A DNA stretch of 64,000 nt, taken from assembly GCA_036583965.1 (NCBI GenBank), contig JAZBQD010000014.1, positions 54,503,626 through 54,567,625 of the forward strand. Reading direction: 5' to 3'. The notes beneath the pieces are model-generated. The model did no database searches and was not told the DNA's origin. It worked only from the letters and a program-made list of their open reading frames with translations. Each line of letters opens with the position of its first letter. Positions within the stretch are counted from its first letter, which is position 1. A program made the translations under genes and the position numbers. The DNA is from Prunella strophiata. Its lineage: Eukaryota; Chordata; Aves; Passeriformes; Prunellidae. Shown here one piece after another: positions 48,175 to 59,950 of the stretch.

Positions 48175-48600
48175 ACAGAGCATGTTACTCTAGGAGACAG
48201 CAGGGGCAGGCTGCACTGACAGGGGAGACAGGAGTGACAAGGGTGGCAGGGCAGTGATCCTACCCACAAGGAACACTATCCACAGTAACTATGCAAGAAG
48301 AGCAGAGGTTTCAGTGTCAGAGAGCAGAGAACAGCCCCGTGACTGCCAGCAGTGTCCATGCATGTCCGAGGCCAGGCTAGGAAGCAAAGTCAGTGAATCA
48401 GCTCAGGACAGCAGGGGCAGTGCTGGGAAGAGGGACAGATGGCACAGAACTCACACAAGGACATAGAGTTGGGGCCTCAGCTTGAATACAGCTCCCAAGC
48501 AAAGGGGACAGAGACTCCACAGCTACTTCTCACAGCTCACCTGTGCATTGGTGATCTGATCCCATGCCCTACAGCTAAAGAAAAATAAAGCTGACCTTGA
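48175..48600. other. GC-richer G/A pocket with scattered direct repeats
   Basis: Composition shifts to G- and A-rich. GACAGCAGGGGCAG occurs exactly at 48196-48209 and 48407-48420, with GACAGGGGAGACAGG between. A 70-codon plus frame (48254-48466) has no known motif. AATAAA at 48585-48590 follows the patch. An unclassified LTR or other old repeat is possible, but no terminal structure is visible. Confidence 0.35.
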
Positions 48601-49066
48601 ATATAGGCAGCTGAGCTCCCAAGGACAGCAGGAAGATGTTAAAAGGCATCTTGGTCATTCAGGGCCCTAACAGTGTTTAACTGCATAATCTCTTCAGTGA
48701 TGTAGATCATTGCTTTGGAAAAATATATAAGTAGTGTTGGTGTCAGGAAGAATGGTGGCACAACCTCAGAATCAGTGAGCTGAAGGTCTGGAAGACAGCA
48801 GAAACCAGCAGAAACCATCAGAACTGATAGCTGATTAGCTACAATGAGAAAAGAGATGGATACTGCTGTATTAAGCTCTGATCTGAGGGAAAATTATAAA
48901 TGTAAGGAAATAAATACATAAACCAAATATAAAGGACTAGATGTTCAATTTACGTTCTATATATAACAGTCTCTCTAAGACAGGTGGTTTCAATACTGAT
49001 TTGTCTCCATCTTCATCCTGAGTCTCCCAAAAGATGAACATCTCTCCTGACAGCACCCCAGTAAAG
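48601..49066. other. Non-coding DNA, no gene seen
   Basis: This stretch contains a short repeated phrase, CAGCAGAAACCAGCAGAAACC, near 48796-48818 (AGCAGAAACC tandem), and otherwise ordinary sequence. Confidence 0.5.
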
Positions 49067-49084
49067 AAAAAAAAAAAAAAAAAA
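49067..49084. repeat. Poly-A run (A18)
   Basis: Eighteen A directly beside the CR1 tail at 49088. CR1 elements do not end in poly-A, and this CR1 is on the other strand, so the run is a separate simple repeat or the place where the element inserted. Confidence 0.9.
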
Positions 49085-49087
49085 GAA

Positions 49088-49186
49088 GAATAGAATCACA
49101 GAATGGTTTGTTTTAAAGAGGGCCTTTAAGATCAGCTCCAGCCCCACTCCTCCCACCCTACTGCCACCTTCCACTAAAACAGGTAC
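49088..49186 (-). repeat. CR1 LINE 3' tail fragment, minus strand
   Basis: AATAGAATCACAGAATGGTTTG, then GGCCTTTAAGATCAGCTCCAGCC, then CACCTTCCACTAAAACAGGT follows the reverse-complemented CR1 3' end (AATCATAGAATGGTTTG, ACCTTTAAGATCATCTAGTCCAACC, CACCTTCCACTAGACCAGGT). Only about 100 bases of the tail are present, as usual for severely 5'-truncated CR1. It is non-coding. Confidence 0.85.
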
Positions 49187-52100
49187 AAAAATGCTATTCA
49201 ATACATTCTGAACAAAACCAATAAGCAAGGGAAGATCAGTGGTGAAAATGAAATAAGGGGCAGAGTCTTGCTCCCCCCAAGTTTCAGGCACTGTGAACAT
49301 GGCAGAACTTCCTGTAATTAGCTGCACTGACCATTAACTCATCCACACTTTTGTCAAAAAATACCCTAAGATTATTACAAGTAAAATAATGTAAGGAAGT
49401 AAATACTTTTGTTTCATCAGTTTACATCCTTCCTTAATTTCTATATATTTAGTACAACTAGAAAATTATTAATCTGATCAGACATACAAAGTTAGTTTCC
49501 AAGATGCCTACATCCTAACCAGCTGTTATTTAAGAATAATATCTGCCTCAAGCTATTGATGATGTCCAAAATCGTACATTACTGTGTATTAACTTTGAAG
49601 AATTTTTCATGGATGCAGTAAATATGGTGAATATCTCAATTTATTTCTGTTTCTCTCAGAAACATGGTGCAAGAGACTTTTTTGTACAACCATAAAAGCT
49701 GCAATTAGTTTCCGCAGCACTGTACTTTTAAAACAGCTTACAAAACTTAGCAACCAGATTGTGTGAAGTACTTGGCAAGCTGGGTACTTGGGTTTTATGA
49801 AAATCCAGATTTTTTTTAATTGCTAAAGCAAAAGATAGTTTCTTTTGAAAATCTGGTCTTCTGTTTATGTGTATATTGAATGAGTCATTTTAACCTTGAT
49901 AAACAAACTTCAGCAGTGGCAATGATTATTTGAAATTTTATACAATTATTCTCACTATTTTTCATAATTTTTGGGCCAAGGAGGACAGTATATGACCTAC
50001 TAATTTTTGCTTCATACATTAGGCCAAGAAATTGATTCAATTTTTTTATATTGGACCAATATGTTCCATTAGGGATATAGCATGTATTTAGTTATGTTTG
50101 AGAGTGCTGCAGCAGTACCAACAATCCCAATGTAAAAGTAAGGCAGATAATACTGGAACATGAATCACAATGACTTAACAGCTTGAGATACTGACATAGA
50201 ACAAGCAGAGTTCAAAAAACTGGTTTATGTCTAAGATCCAAATAAGTTGAAGGAATCTTTAACAATTTTGTGACTGAGTATGAAAATTGAAAGAATCTTT
50301 TATTATTGGTCTAGAGTTTATTAACATTATGAAGAGGGAGAGAGAACACATTTCACTTACAGGACTGTTTCATTTTTTAATGAGCAATGTCAATTTTACC
50401 TTTTTTATTCAATAGGGGCCCAATCCTCATCCATAAGTTAATGGTGTTTTGCTACTGTGTTCTGGGACACCTAGGGAGGATCTTAATTAAAAATCCATAT
50501 AAGTACATATTATACCCCTGGAAAACTGTAGTAATTTATCTGAAAATATTAAACCATGTTCAGAGCTCCAGGTTGGAGGAGCTGTCAGAGGGTTACAAAG
50601 GTTATTATAACGCAAATGCCACTTTCTGTAGCATTTTTAGATTTACAATGAAACTGCTAGTTCACTCAGCTGCAAAAGGAGAGCAGACACCCATTAATGA
50701 GTACAGGGGTCACACTACCATCCTGCAGGGGCACATGTCAGTGATTTACCAATTACAGCAGAAACAGTAGTTCAGACCAGGTGGATAATTTCTATATTAG
50801 AAAAGCGGATGGAGTGAGACATAGATGAATTTTGGGCTTGAGAAATCTCAGAATTCTTGTAAAGGGAAATGATGCTGAAAATTTTACACTGAATTTTAAT
50901 GTGAGCTGCTGCCACTTGCAGCTTGCAAAGTATTTTTGCTAAGTGGTTCAACACAAGCCTACAATATTCAATTAATACTGAAATAGTTCAACAGGAGAAT
51001 AGTAGGAGTATTTTTTTCCAAATAAAGCCAGTAAGTTTTAAAATAAATCCTTGGTACATTCACTACATTCTTTTTTTCACTCTTGTGGCCTATATGGATA
51101 ATAGATATATAAAGTTTCATAAAACATATGGTAACCATATGTGACAGATTCTGAGGCATCACCACATTTTAAAAAATTAGTCATCCCAGTGGAAAACACC
51201 ACTAGATCTTAATGTACTGTGACAGAGCTCACTATGATGCCCTACTCCAATCTCACTTCCAAAGCAAATGTTCACATACTGTTCACATTGGTCCAGAATG
51301 CAAATTTTTGAATTTTCATTGGCACAAAATAATCCATGTTGCATATTTACATGGACATTTTGTAACTTCACTGATTACCTTAACCTCTTCTTCTCACCTT
51401 ATTGTTATTGTAAGATGTAAAGGCCTTGTAGAAGCTTGTTCAAACTACCATTCTAACAGTTATTGTTGGATGTGAATGCATAAAAAGGCCCCAAAACTAA
51501 CATTACTCCTATTCTACTTGGATTTAGATCTTGAATGTATAGACCTTTTCCCTAAATTATATACAAACATGAAAAAACCTTGTGTAACTGCAAAGCAAAT
51601 CCTGAAAAGGGTGCAAACAGAAATATTGAAGCAAAATTAAAGTTGAGTACAAGTCCTTGAAATCACAGCACTCCAGTAAAAGAACTCTAGAAGGTTAAAT
51701 TCAGAAAGAAAAACCTGAGGAGTTTATGAGATGAAAAACTTGGAAATTCCAAAGCCAACCCAGTTACTCATTGCAATCTCATTTACCGCTGTGTAATGAA
51801 TAATGGTGAACAGTAAATCTAATGCAACAATATATAAAAAAATGTTTAAAAGGAAGTTTATTAAAAAAAATCACGTGCTTTTCCTGTGGTTGTGCTTCCT
51901 AGAGTGAAATTCAGTTCATGTGCACAGTACCTAGGAGTGGGTGGAAAGTAGCAAGGTTTCTTCTAAGAAAAAAATCTGGATCTAGATAGCTGTTTCATTC
52001 CCTCTGAAACAAAAGTAGAAATCTCAAATATTTATCTTTAAGAAGTCAATTGCCTTTAATATTGTAGAATAAAGATATCTATGAGAAGTTTAAGACATTT

Positions 52101-52899
52101 AAAAATTACTGCTGCATAGTATCTTACCATTGCTAGTGTGTGTTTCTTAATTAAATGTCTAAGGTGAAAAGAACACATTTTTATATAGTGATCTACCTAG
52201 ATATAGAAGATCCAGGTTTTCACCTCTCATATGCTTTAAATAAAGAAGGAAATTTAAAGCATGTTTTCTGTATCTCAGCTACAGTTAGACTTTCTCACTC
52301 AATGAATAATTGCCAACCTCCAGAGACAAAGATCCAAGAGAAAGGTGCTACTTTGGTTGAGACATAGTGCATAACTAATGGAAATCTCTTTCAAACCAGC
52401 TCACAGTTAAAAATAGACTAAATATTAAAACAAATTTCCATGCTTGCTGCTTATCTTAGATCTACCTTTTCAAAAGGTTCAGCTGTGTCAGTGCTCTGTC
52501 AACAAGAAAGACGTTCAAAGCTTCCTGCTTTCCAAGAGAAACAGAAATCAAAAATAGCAGAGTCAAACCCAAGGATGTTGAAATATTTCAGAATTAATCT
52601 CTCAAAAATACAGTACTGCTTGCAGCTGAGAGAAGAGTAAATAAGTTTATCCATGCATAAGCTAAGAGAACAGCTGCTATTACCAGCAAATTAGGATGTT
52701 AAAACCCCAAACAATGCAAACATTGATTTAAAGCAAGACTAAAGCAGTGGAATGTGACTCCCAAAGCAGAGGTATGGTCATTAGGGATTCAGTTTGCTTT
52801 ACTTTTCTGCTATTAGGGAAATGATAGATCAGGTATGAGCAGAGAGCTCGTATGCCAGTTAGAGATGAAAAGGGTAAGTTCTGCAGGGATGTTTGCCAG
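49187..52899. other. AT-rich DNA, no gene seen
   Basis: About 3.7 kb. The longest frame outside the GC-rich pocket lies here: 127 codons, plus strand, 50387-50770. It has no motif I recognise and mixed Leu/Ile/Tyr-rich content. In a 64-kb window such a length is compatible with chance. No transposon or RNA gene is evident. Confidence 0.5.
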
Positions 52900-53060
52900 A
52901 AAGCAGTAAATTAAGCTGAGTATTGTTAAACTGCAGCGATGATAAGAACAAGTGTTGCTTATTGGTTTATTTATCTGATTATAGCTGGCAAGGGAGAAAT
53001 CAATACAGTTAGTCAGGGATAAATTGCAGACTTGTTACCTAGTATAACTTGAACAGCTTG
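52900..53060. promoter_or_regulatory. Possible conserved non-coding element
   Basis: The sequence is repeat-free and rich in binding-site-like words: TTATTGGTTTATTTATC (forkhead/CCAAT-like), GATAAG, AATCAATAC, AGATAATTAGC. The call is by appearance only, with no alignment. Confidence 0.15.
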
Positions 53061-56000
53061 TGCAGAGATAATTAGCACAACCTCTCTTAGCTAAATTACT
53101 GTTTAAAAGTGAAAGGAAATAGAACCAATTTTCTCAACATTTATGTCATGGTAGCACATGAAGAAAAACCTTGTGAATTTGAATAGGTGTTACAGTTCTT
53201 ATTAATTTAAAAGAATACATATACTTTAAGCTGTGTGTGTACATGTGCATATGCAAACATTGGAATGCATTGCAAATAAAAACAACAGAAAACATAATTA
53301 GAAGGAAATATTTTCTCCATCATTATTTGTATATTTTCAGCCAAAATTTCAAGATTTTTTTTTTTAAATTTAAATAAGTGAAATTTTCTTCTAGTTAGAA
53401 ACAGAAACTGTACAATATACAAGATAAAGGGGCTTTAGTTCATTCACAGACATGAAGAGGAAAACTGTGGACTAATAGCTTACAAGAAGAGTGTGACTGT
53501 TACTGAATGAGAATAAGGGTCAGAGCAGACATTTCATGTGTATTTTCATGAGATAAAATGAACCTTCATGATCAAAGGAATTATCATACTAGAAAAAGCT
53601 CAACATAGAAGATAATTCATACTGCGTCTCATGCACAGGAGAAGATAAGATGTTCATCTTAGCAAACCCTTAGGGCTGTAATCACATTATACATCTCTAA
53701 ACAAAATGTGCCTATCCTAAAAGAATTCCTAGAATTGTTGTATAAATACAATACAATTACCTTTACAATTACAGTTTAGCTGTAAACCACAGCTAAAAAA
53801 TCTGGGGAGTGATGGAGGTTTATGTCTTTGTTGTCTTGAATTTTTTTCTTGATTGCTTCAATTTTCAGAAAGAAGTATAAAAGTCCTCCAGAATTTCTTT
53901 CCCATCTGCACATGACCAGAACATAGTATCACAAAGGAATCAAGGGTAAGATTCATGAAAATAAAGTCACAAAGGTATCACAGACATATAGAACAGTAAA
54001 AAAGTACTTTCCAGAATAAGAATAACGGAAAAGTTTTAACCCATAAAACATAAGAGCTTCTGTTTGGCTGTGGGGTTTTTGGTTGTGTTTTTTTATGTCT
54101 CAGTAAATATTACTAGACTCTCTTTGTCTTCTTCATCTAGATAACTTTGACCCAACTTTATTCACCTGCAATTTACTTTAGCTCATTTTTAATCAACATT
54201 CTGTCTGAGAACAAATTGTTTAAAAAAATGATTAATAACACCTCTCCTAAGAATTCTAAAGCTATTATGTACCTGAGAATGTGACAACTGGTTATAAAAA
54301 AAATCCTAAGGGGAAGGCTTCCCTTGAACTTGGAAAGCTGTTTCAAATGGTAGCATAAATATTTCTGACATCACATTTAAAAGGAACTGGAACTTACTGA
54401 GACCTGTCTTAACTTTTTTTTTTTTTTTTCCAAATATTCCCAAACCATATAATAAGGAAAATCTATGTCATAGAATAATTAAATAAATAATTCTGTGAAA
54501 ATAAATTTTGTACAGTTTTCATCACAGACATTGAAAATTTTCTAGAGTTATTAACAGTTCTTGAAATAAAATTTTAGTTCTGACTTGTTAGTAAATTAAA
54601 ATTTGTGTTAGTAATGATGTGCAAAATTAATTCAGGAATAATCAAAGGGGAATGTGCTTTAGCATGGATACACAGTATTTGAGTATTAAAAAGTAATTGA
54701 AAAATATCACTCAGTAATATTTTAGGATTACAAAAATATTTCAACACATTATTGAATAAATTAAAGGGACGGGACAGGAGAACTCATTCCATGATGAAAT
54801 AGACAATTTTTGATGACATCATTTCAGTAAACTGATCTGCTACAAGTGAAAGCTTACAGTTAATTTCAGAAAGAATTTTAATGAGTTTTAATGGCAAACA
54901 GTTCCTAAAGATTACATTTTTGAATTTGAGGAAATAATTATTGAAGAAAAAATAATGGAGTTTTTATAATATTACATTGTGTTGAAGCTTAAATAACATA
55001 TATCTTGCCAGGTAAAATTTTATTATAAAAATTTTATATCGATTTAAGGGTTTTCTTAAAAAAAATAGACTATGCTTCAAGTGTTCTTGAAGTAAATCTG
55101 GTTGTAATGTATGTCACTCAATGGTCTTATCTTGCAAGGATTTTTCTCATGTCCTCATAGCTATATTAAGTTTATAAATTCTGAAGTTTTGTGCACAAAA
55201 TGCTGTAAAGGAACTTTCAATACTTTTGTTACATTTTGAGAAGGTTCTTTTGATATGAGTGTAACCAACAGCACACCTGTGTTTAAAATAATGGAATTAG
55301 ATTGACATCCTAGTTTACAAGACTTATATTCTACATGTCCAACAGAATTGCTTAATTGAATAAATTCTCTTTTGCAGACTCACTGCTTTTTGATGCAAAA
55401 AATACCCAGGTAGAGATCTTATCTTACTTGTGATACTTGGTACTGTGTCAGTGTGAGAAACACAAAATGATCCCAGCTGGTTCCCTAGATGAGCTGAAGA
55501 ATGCTTGAAATATGGTGTATATTCATAATATCCAGGTTAGTCTCTTTCTTCTATTTCATCTGTCTGAGAATACAGTAAATGTCATAATTTTGTGTAATTT
55601 TTATAATGAGGCTACTTCATAAATTACCTGTAGTGTAGAGATTATAATACAATCTGTGTCAGTCTTCCATGCTTTCTATTTGAAATGATGCTTAATCTTC
55701 CTGTGACAATATGAAACTTGAGTGATGTATGGAAAAGGATGTGTTTATCTTTGTTTATAACTTTAAAATCTTATTATGATATCTACTATTGTCTTCTTAC
55801 AGAACCTATGAAGGAATAAGAAGAGAAAGACACTCCTTTGAAAATCTTGGCATGAGTATGGAATTTATAGTGAAGAAGCTGTTTCTCTGAAAAATGCTTA
55901 TATAGAGATAGGTGTCTGGGAAGCAATCAAATACTTACTTTTTTCTGAACAGTGCTAGAAAGATACAGAGGCTCCTACAAATTCTACATATCATAATCTA

Positions 56001-57543
56001 CATACATCTACATAATTCTAATATCAGTAAAATCAGTACTAGAATTTTATTCTAGTCAATGGGAGCAGGATAGTAAATAGCTGCATGTAAAATTAGAAAA
56101 CTTAGATGGTAATATGACCACAGTGAGTTGTCTCCTTTTATCTTTTCTGGGAAGATTGTAAGGGACAGATATTACTCCTATTTACAGGTATGTGAAACAT
56201 AGGTTTGTAAAAACCTATGAAGTGGAGAAAAAAAAATCAGTCTACAGTCCAAATCAACTACAGACAATGATCACAGGACAACTTCAGTAAAAATATTGTT
56301 TACCTTATAAATAACAGCTTCTGCATGTCAAATTGGTACACAAAAAGAAAGGAACTTCCTGCAGAAATAGGTTTATTCAGGTAATTTTTTCCCTTGCAGC
56401 TAGTGCATTATGCTTATGTCAGGGGGGAAGGTCGTTAGTAGTGTTTTCATTTTTTATGATTGCCTGGTAAATACTATCCTGTGGCAACTGCAATGTGAGA
56501 TGTAAAAGACTATTAGCCTTGCCTTTAGAAATTTACAGGGTAAATGGACAAAAAGCAAGGGATCAATAAGAAGCCCAGAAAGTGGCACTAATTGGAGGTT
56601 TGGTTCTAATGGGCTTATGTCATGTTTCCTTAGAATAATTTAGCAATTTTATTCCTCCAGGAAAAGAAAATACTTGGAAAGATTAGCAGCGAAGAACATG
56701 CAGAGCTTCCTTGTTTATATTGTTATTTATACAATGTAAGAGGTATAATGAATTAGCTGGAGATTGCTGTGTGGTTTTGTCCTACAGATCTAAAACCTCA
56801 GAACTGTGGTGCAGTATGGGGAAGATACAGTGATTACATGGAGAAGGAATTAGCTGTCTGTGGGAAAAAGAGGGACAAACTGATTTGGAAAGGTGACAAG
56901 GATCTTTGAGATATAGGATAAAAAAAATAGAGAGTTTGAAAATAAACTATGCAAACATCTAACTGTAAATGGATATTTTTTTTTATTTTTAAGGAGATAT
57001 TGTTTTCATTTTTTATCACCTACTTTCTACTAACTTTAAATAATGTCATACAAAAGTCTTTTGCAATTGATATTTTTCTGCCTCAATGATTTGCATTTCT
57101 CACTTAAATAAAATCTGCTCTGCACACATTTAATATTTTGCAAAGTGAAGGAGTAGCACCACTACTATGAATCATACTGGACAGGCTTTTATTATGTCAA
57201 GGGTTCTCATAGCTAATTGCATATTTCTACACAGATGTATTTTTTTAATTTTATTTTATCTGTCAGTTGTGTCCTGAATTTATTCCTTTCATTCAACAGG
57301 TAGCTCTTATAGTAAACAAGTAAATAATAGTAAATAAGTCTATAACAGTAAATAATAAAAACATCTAGAAACCTGTTATTTAGGCTCCAGAAATCTAGGT
57401 AGAAAATTAAAGTAATTTAAAATTAAAAGCATTAAGCATTTATTTTAAATATATCAACTTGAAATACTTGAACTTGGGCACAGTTTTTACCTGGCAAGCA
57501 ATTCTTTGATACCTGGACATAGTCAGCAAAATGCCCTGAAGCT
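53061..57543. other. AT-rich DNA, no gene seen
   Basis: About 4.5 kb. No frame exceeds about 71 codons and long stretches have none at all. T-runs occur at 54414-54430 and 53352-53366. The interval 56380-56660 has fewer simple runs and might be conserved, but nothing specific supports it. Confidence 0.6.
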
Positions 57544-57578
57544 AAAAAAACAAAAAAACAAACAAACAAACAAAAAAA
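57544..57578. repeat. AAAC-type microsatellite
   Basis: A-runs separated by single C, settling into AAAC units (CAAACAAACAAACAAA). It is mirrored by a GTTT-type stretch (TTTTTTGTTTGTTTGT) at about 57624-57640, so the two could pair as a hairpin. Confidence 0.9.
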
Positions 57579-57697
57579 GCAAACTAACAGGGTAAAAACA
57601 ACACTGTGTTGAGGTTTAAGGGTGTTTTTTGTTTGTTTGTATGCTTTGATTGGTTATTAGTATTTTTTTAATTGGCTTCAAAAGCAGGAAATGGATA

Positions 57698-57772
57698 GGA
57701 TGGATGGATGGATGGATGGATGGATGGATGGATGGATGGATGGATGGATGGATGGATGGATGGATGGATGGA
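57698..57772. repeat. GGAT tetranucleotide microsatellite
   Basis: An uninterrupted GGAT array of about 75 bases (nearly 19 units), preceded by an imperfect ATGGATAGGATGG start. Its purity implies recent growth, so length variation between individuals is likely. Confidence 0.97.
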
Positions 57773-59579
57773 GAAATCCAAAACAGTGAATTTTTTCTTT
57801 CTTTATCCTAAGTGTCTGAGGAAATTACATGAGCAAAATGTTCCTGACTCAGTGTTCAACTAAGTGTTGGCTTGGCTTCAGCCAGCCATGAGTCTGTCTT
57901 AGAGCTGGCTGATGTTTGCTCAATCTGACACAAGGGAAGCTTCTGTCAGCTTCTCTAAGAAGCCACCCTTATAGTGCCCCCTCCACTCCCCTGAAAAAAC
58001 CTGGCCACACAAGCCCAAAACATGTGCTGTCTTTCAAAATTCTTTCTAACAACATAAATCCATAGGTAGAAAATAAGGATTTTCTGCCTCATAAGAGAAC
58101 CACTTCCCTAAACAGAAATCAAAATTCAATGCTATTTGGCTTTCACCCCAAATAAAAACACTTGTTATGGAGTCTATCAACAGTATTCATGAAGGATCCT
58201 CAAGATATCTTTTCTTCAGATTTCTTATGATGTTTGTTATGATGACTGATCTCAAATTCACCATCTGATGTTGGAATGGGATACAATTTGTCTTATCATT
58301 ACATAAAATGGGACATAAAAGCTCAGAGAGATGGCAGTATGGTCAATTTATATTTTAACATTTCTTCAGAGTGCAAACCTGTCCTGCTAATTTAACAGCC
58401 AAACTTTTGTCTTTTTTATTGCACTTTCAAGACTCAGAACATATGGTTATAGTGGAATAGTTAAAAATATTTGTAGTACAGTTAGAGAAAGTCAGGTGCT
58501 TCACCTTAAAAATCTAGTTTCTCCCAGCATGAGAGTGCCTGTGATTCCACACTGAATGGCATTAAGGGTTTTAACAGTGATGGCTTCAGGATATGTAGCA
58601 TAAGACCAGATTAAAGCTGGTGTAGGAAGAGTTGTGTTCTGCATCTTGTGATGTCTCTAAGTGGATGAAGTGCAGAATAATAATGAGCTCTTTTAGTACA
58701 AACCAGAGAAAGTGGGTTAGAGCCCCTCAACTGTTAATGTTTTTTCTTAAACCAACACAACACACTTAGGGACACTTAAAATTGGGAATTCTCTTATTTC
58801 TACTATGGGGAATGAACTGATGTTATATTTGTAGAAAACCTCTTTCTAGACCTTTTGCATTTTGATCTACATTTGAAGAGCAGCACAACCTTCTCTCAGT
58901 GCCTACTTTATCATGCTGTTTGTCACACTGTGCAGCTCATACCTGTTTGATGGTCTATTCATATTCCTGCTTTAGCCGTGGAGTGACTCTGATTGCCATT
59001 CAGGGACAGAGGTGAAGCTCAAGTCACTTTACAAGGGCATGTGTCTCCCATCTGTCATATTTTCTGGGTATATTTATGGAAGCCTTGTGTCTTCTCTGCC
59101 CTGTGTCTCTTCCTTGCTTTTCCCTTACTATATATAGTGTTTCTATACTCTTTAGCTGCTACTTACTTTCTTCCTGTGGACTGAATGATGACATTGATAT
59201 TCAATTAACATTTGAAGAATAAATGTGCACTTATCCTGTAATGGATCTTTGTTAGCATCACACAGAATTATCTCCAGAAATATTTGGAGCTTATTTTTGT
59301 GTAAGCTAAGCAAGAACAGAATTTCCCTAAGAAAATGTTCCTTTAACATATAAAACAACTTCAAGTTAAACTCAAATAAATGGTAATGTCCAGCACTTAA
59401 ATAAAGGGAAAAACTGTCTTCTAAAATAAGGAAAAATATTCTTTGTGATTGTCATTGTGACTAGTCAAATGAACTATATTATGGAAAAAGATGTTCAGAA
59501 GGGTTAAAGCTGTGGAGCTAGATGCTTTACAAGCTATCCTCATCCTTCTTAACAGTAAGCTGTGTAACCATGTTTCTTT
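57773..59579. other. Non-coding DNA, no gene seen
   Basis: About 1.8 kb. Frames are at most 70 codons. It contains a mildly GC-richer patch at 57840-58000 and a mixed patch at 58900-59130 with a 63-codon plus frame, unrecognised. Confidence 0.55.
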
Positions 59580-59950
59580 CCCAGACCTCAGTTGCACTGA
59601 TTAAATGAGTTGCACAGTATTTGATTACAGACTATAATCAACGTGTTGCAAAACTGAGTGAATAATTCATAATGTGTCATTTATCTGACAATTTTTGTTC
59701 TCTCTGTTTGCTAGTTGTCATTGAGCAGATTATTATGTTCTCAAATGCATCCCTTATTTGAATTTATTTGCTGAATAAGTCCCACAAATGATTCTTATTC
59801 TGTGTGTCATCCACAGGCAGTTTGTTAGGAGTTTTCAACACTAAACAATGCAGTTATTTTTATTTACTTGGCTCCTGGATTATGCACTATTCCCCTGTTT
59901 CCTTAATGGATGACACCTAGATAAAAATGAAGCTTCAATACCAAAATTCT
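59580..59950. promoter_or_regulatory. Candidate conserved non-coding element with homeobox palindrome
   Basis: A repeat-free block with the perfect inverted repeat TTGATTA-CAGACTA-TAATCAA (59621-59641), an upstream ACTGATTAAATGAG, and further words such as GAATAATTCATAATG, ATTATTATG, CAGTTATTTTTATT and GGATTATGC. TGATTA/TAATCA is the PBX/HOX- and OTX/PITX-like core. The density of distinct words and lack of simple runs suggest selection. This is a reading of composition, not of alignment. Confidence 0.28.

Noticed and set aside
50387..50770. 127-codon plus-strand open frame
   Set aside because: No recognisable motif and no splice or promoter context. The length is compatible with chance in 64 kb of sequence.
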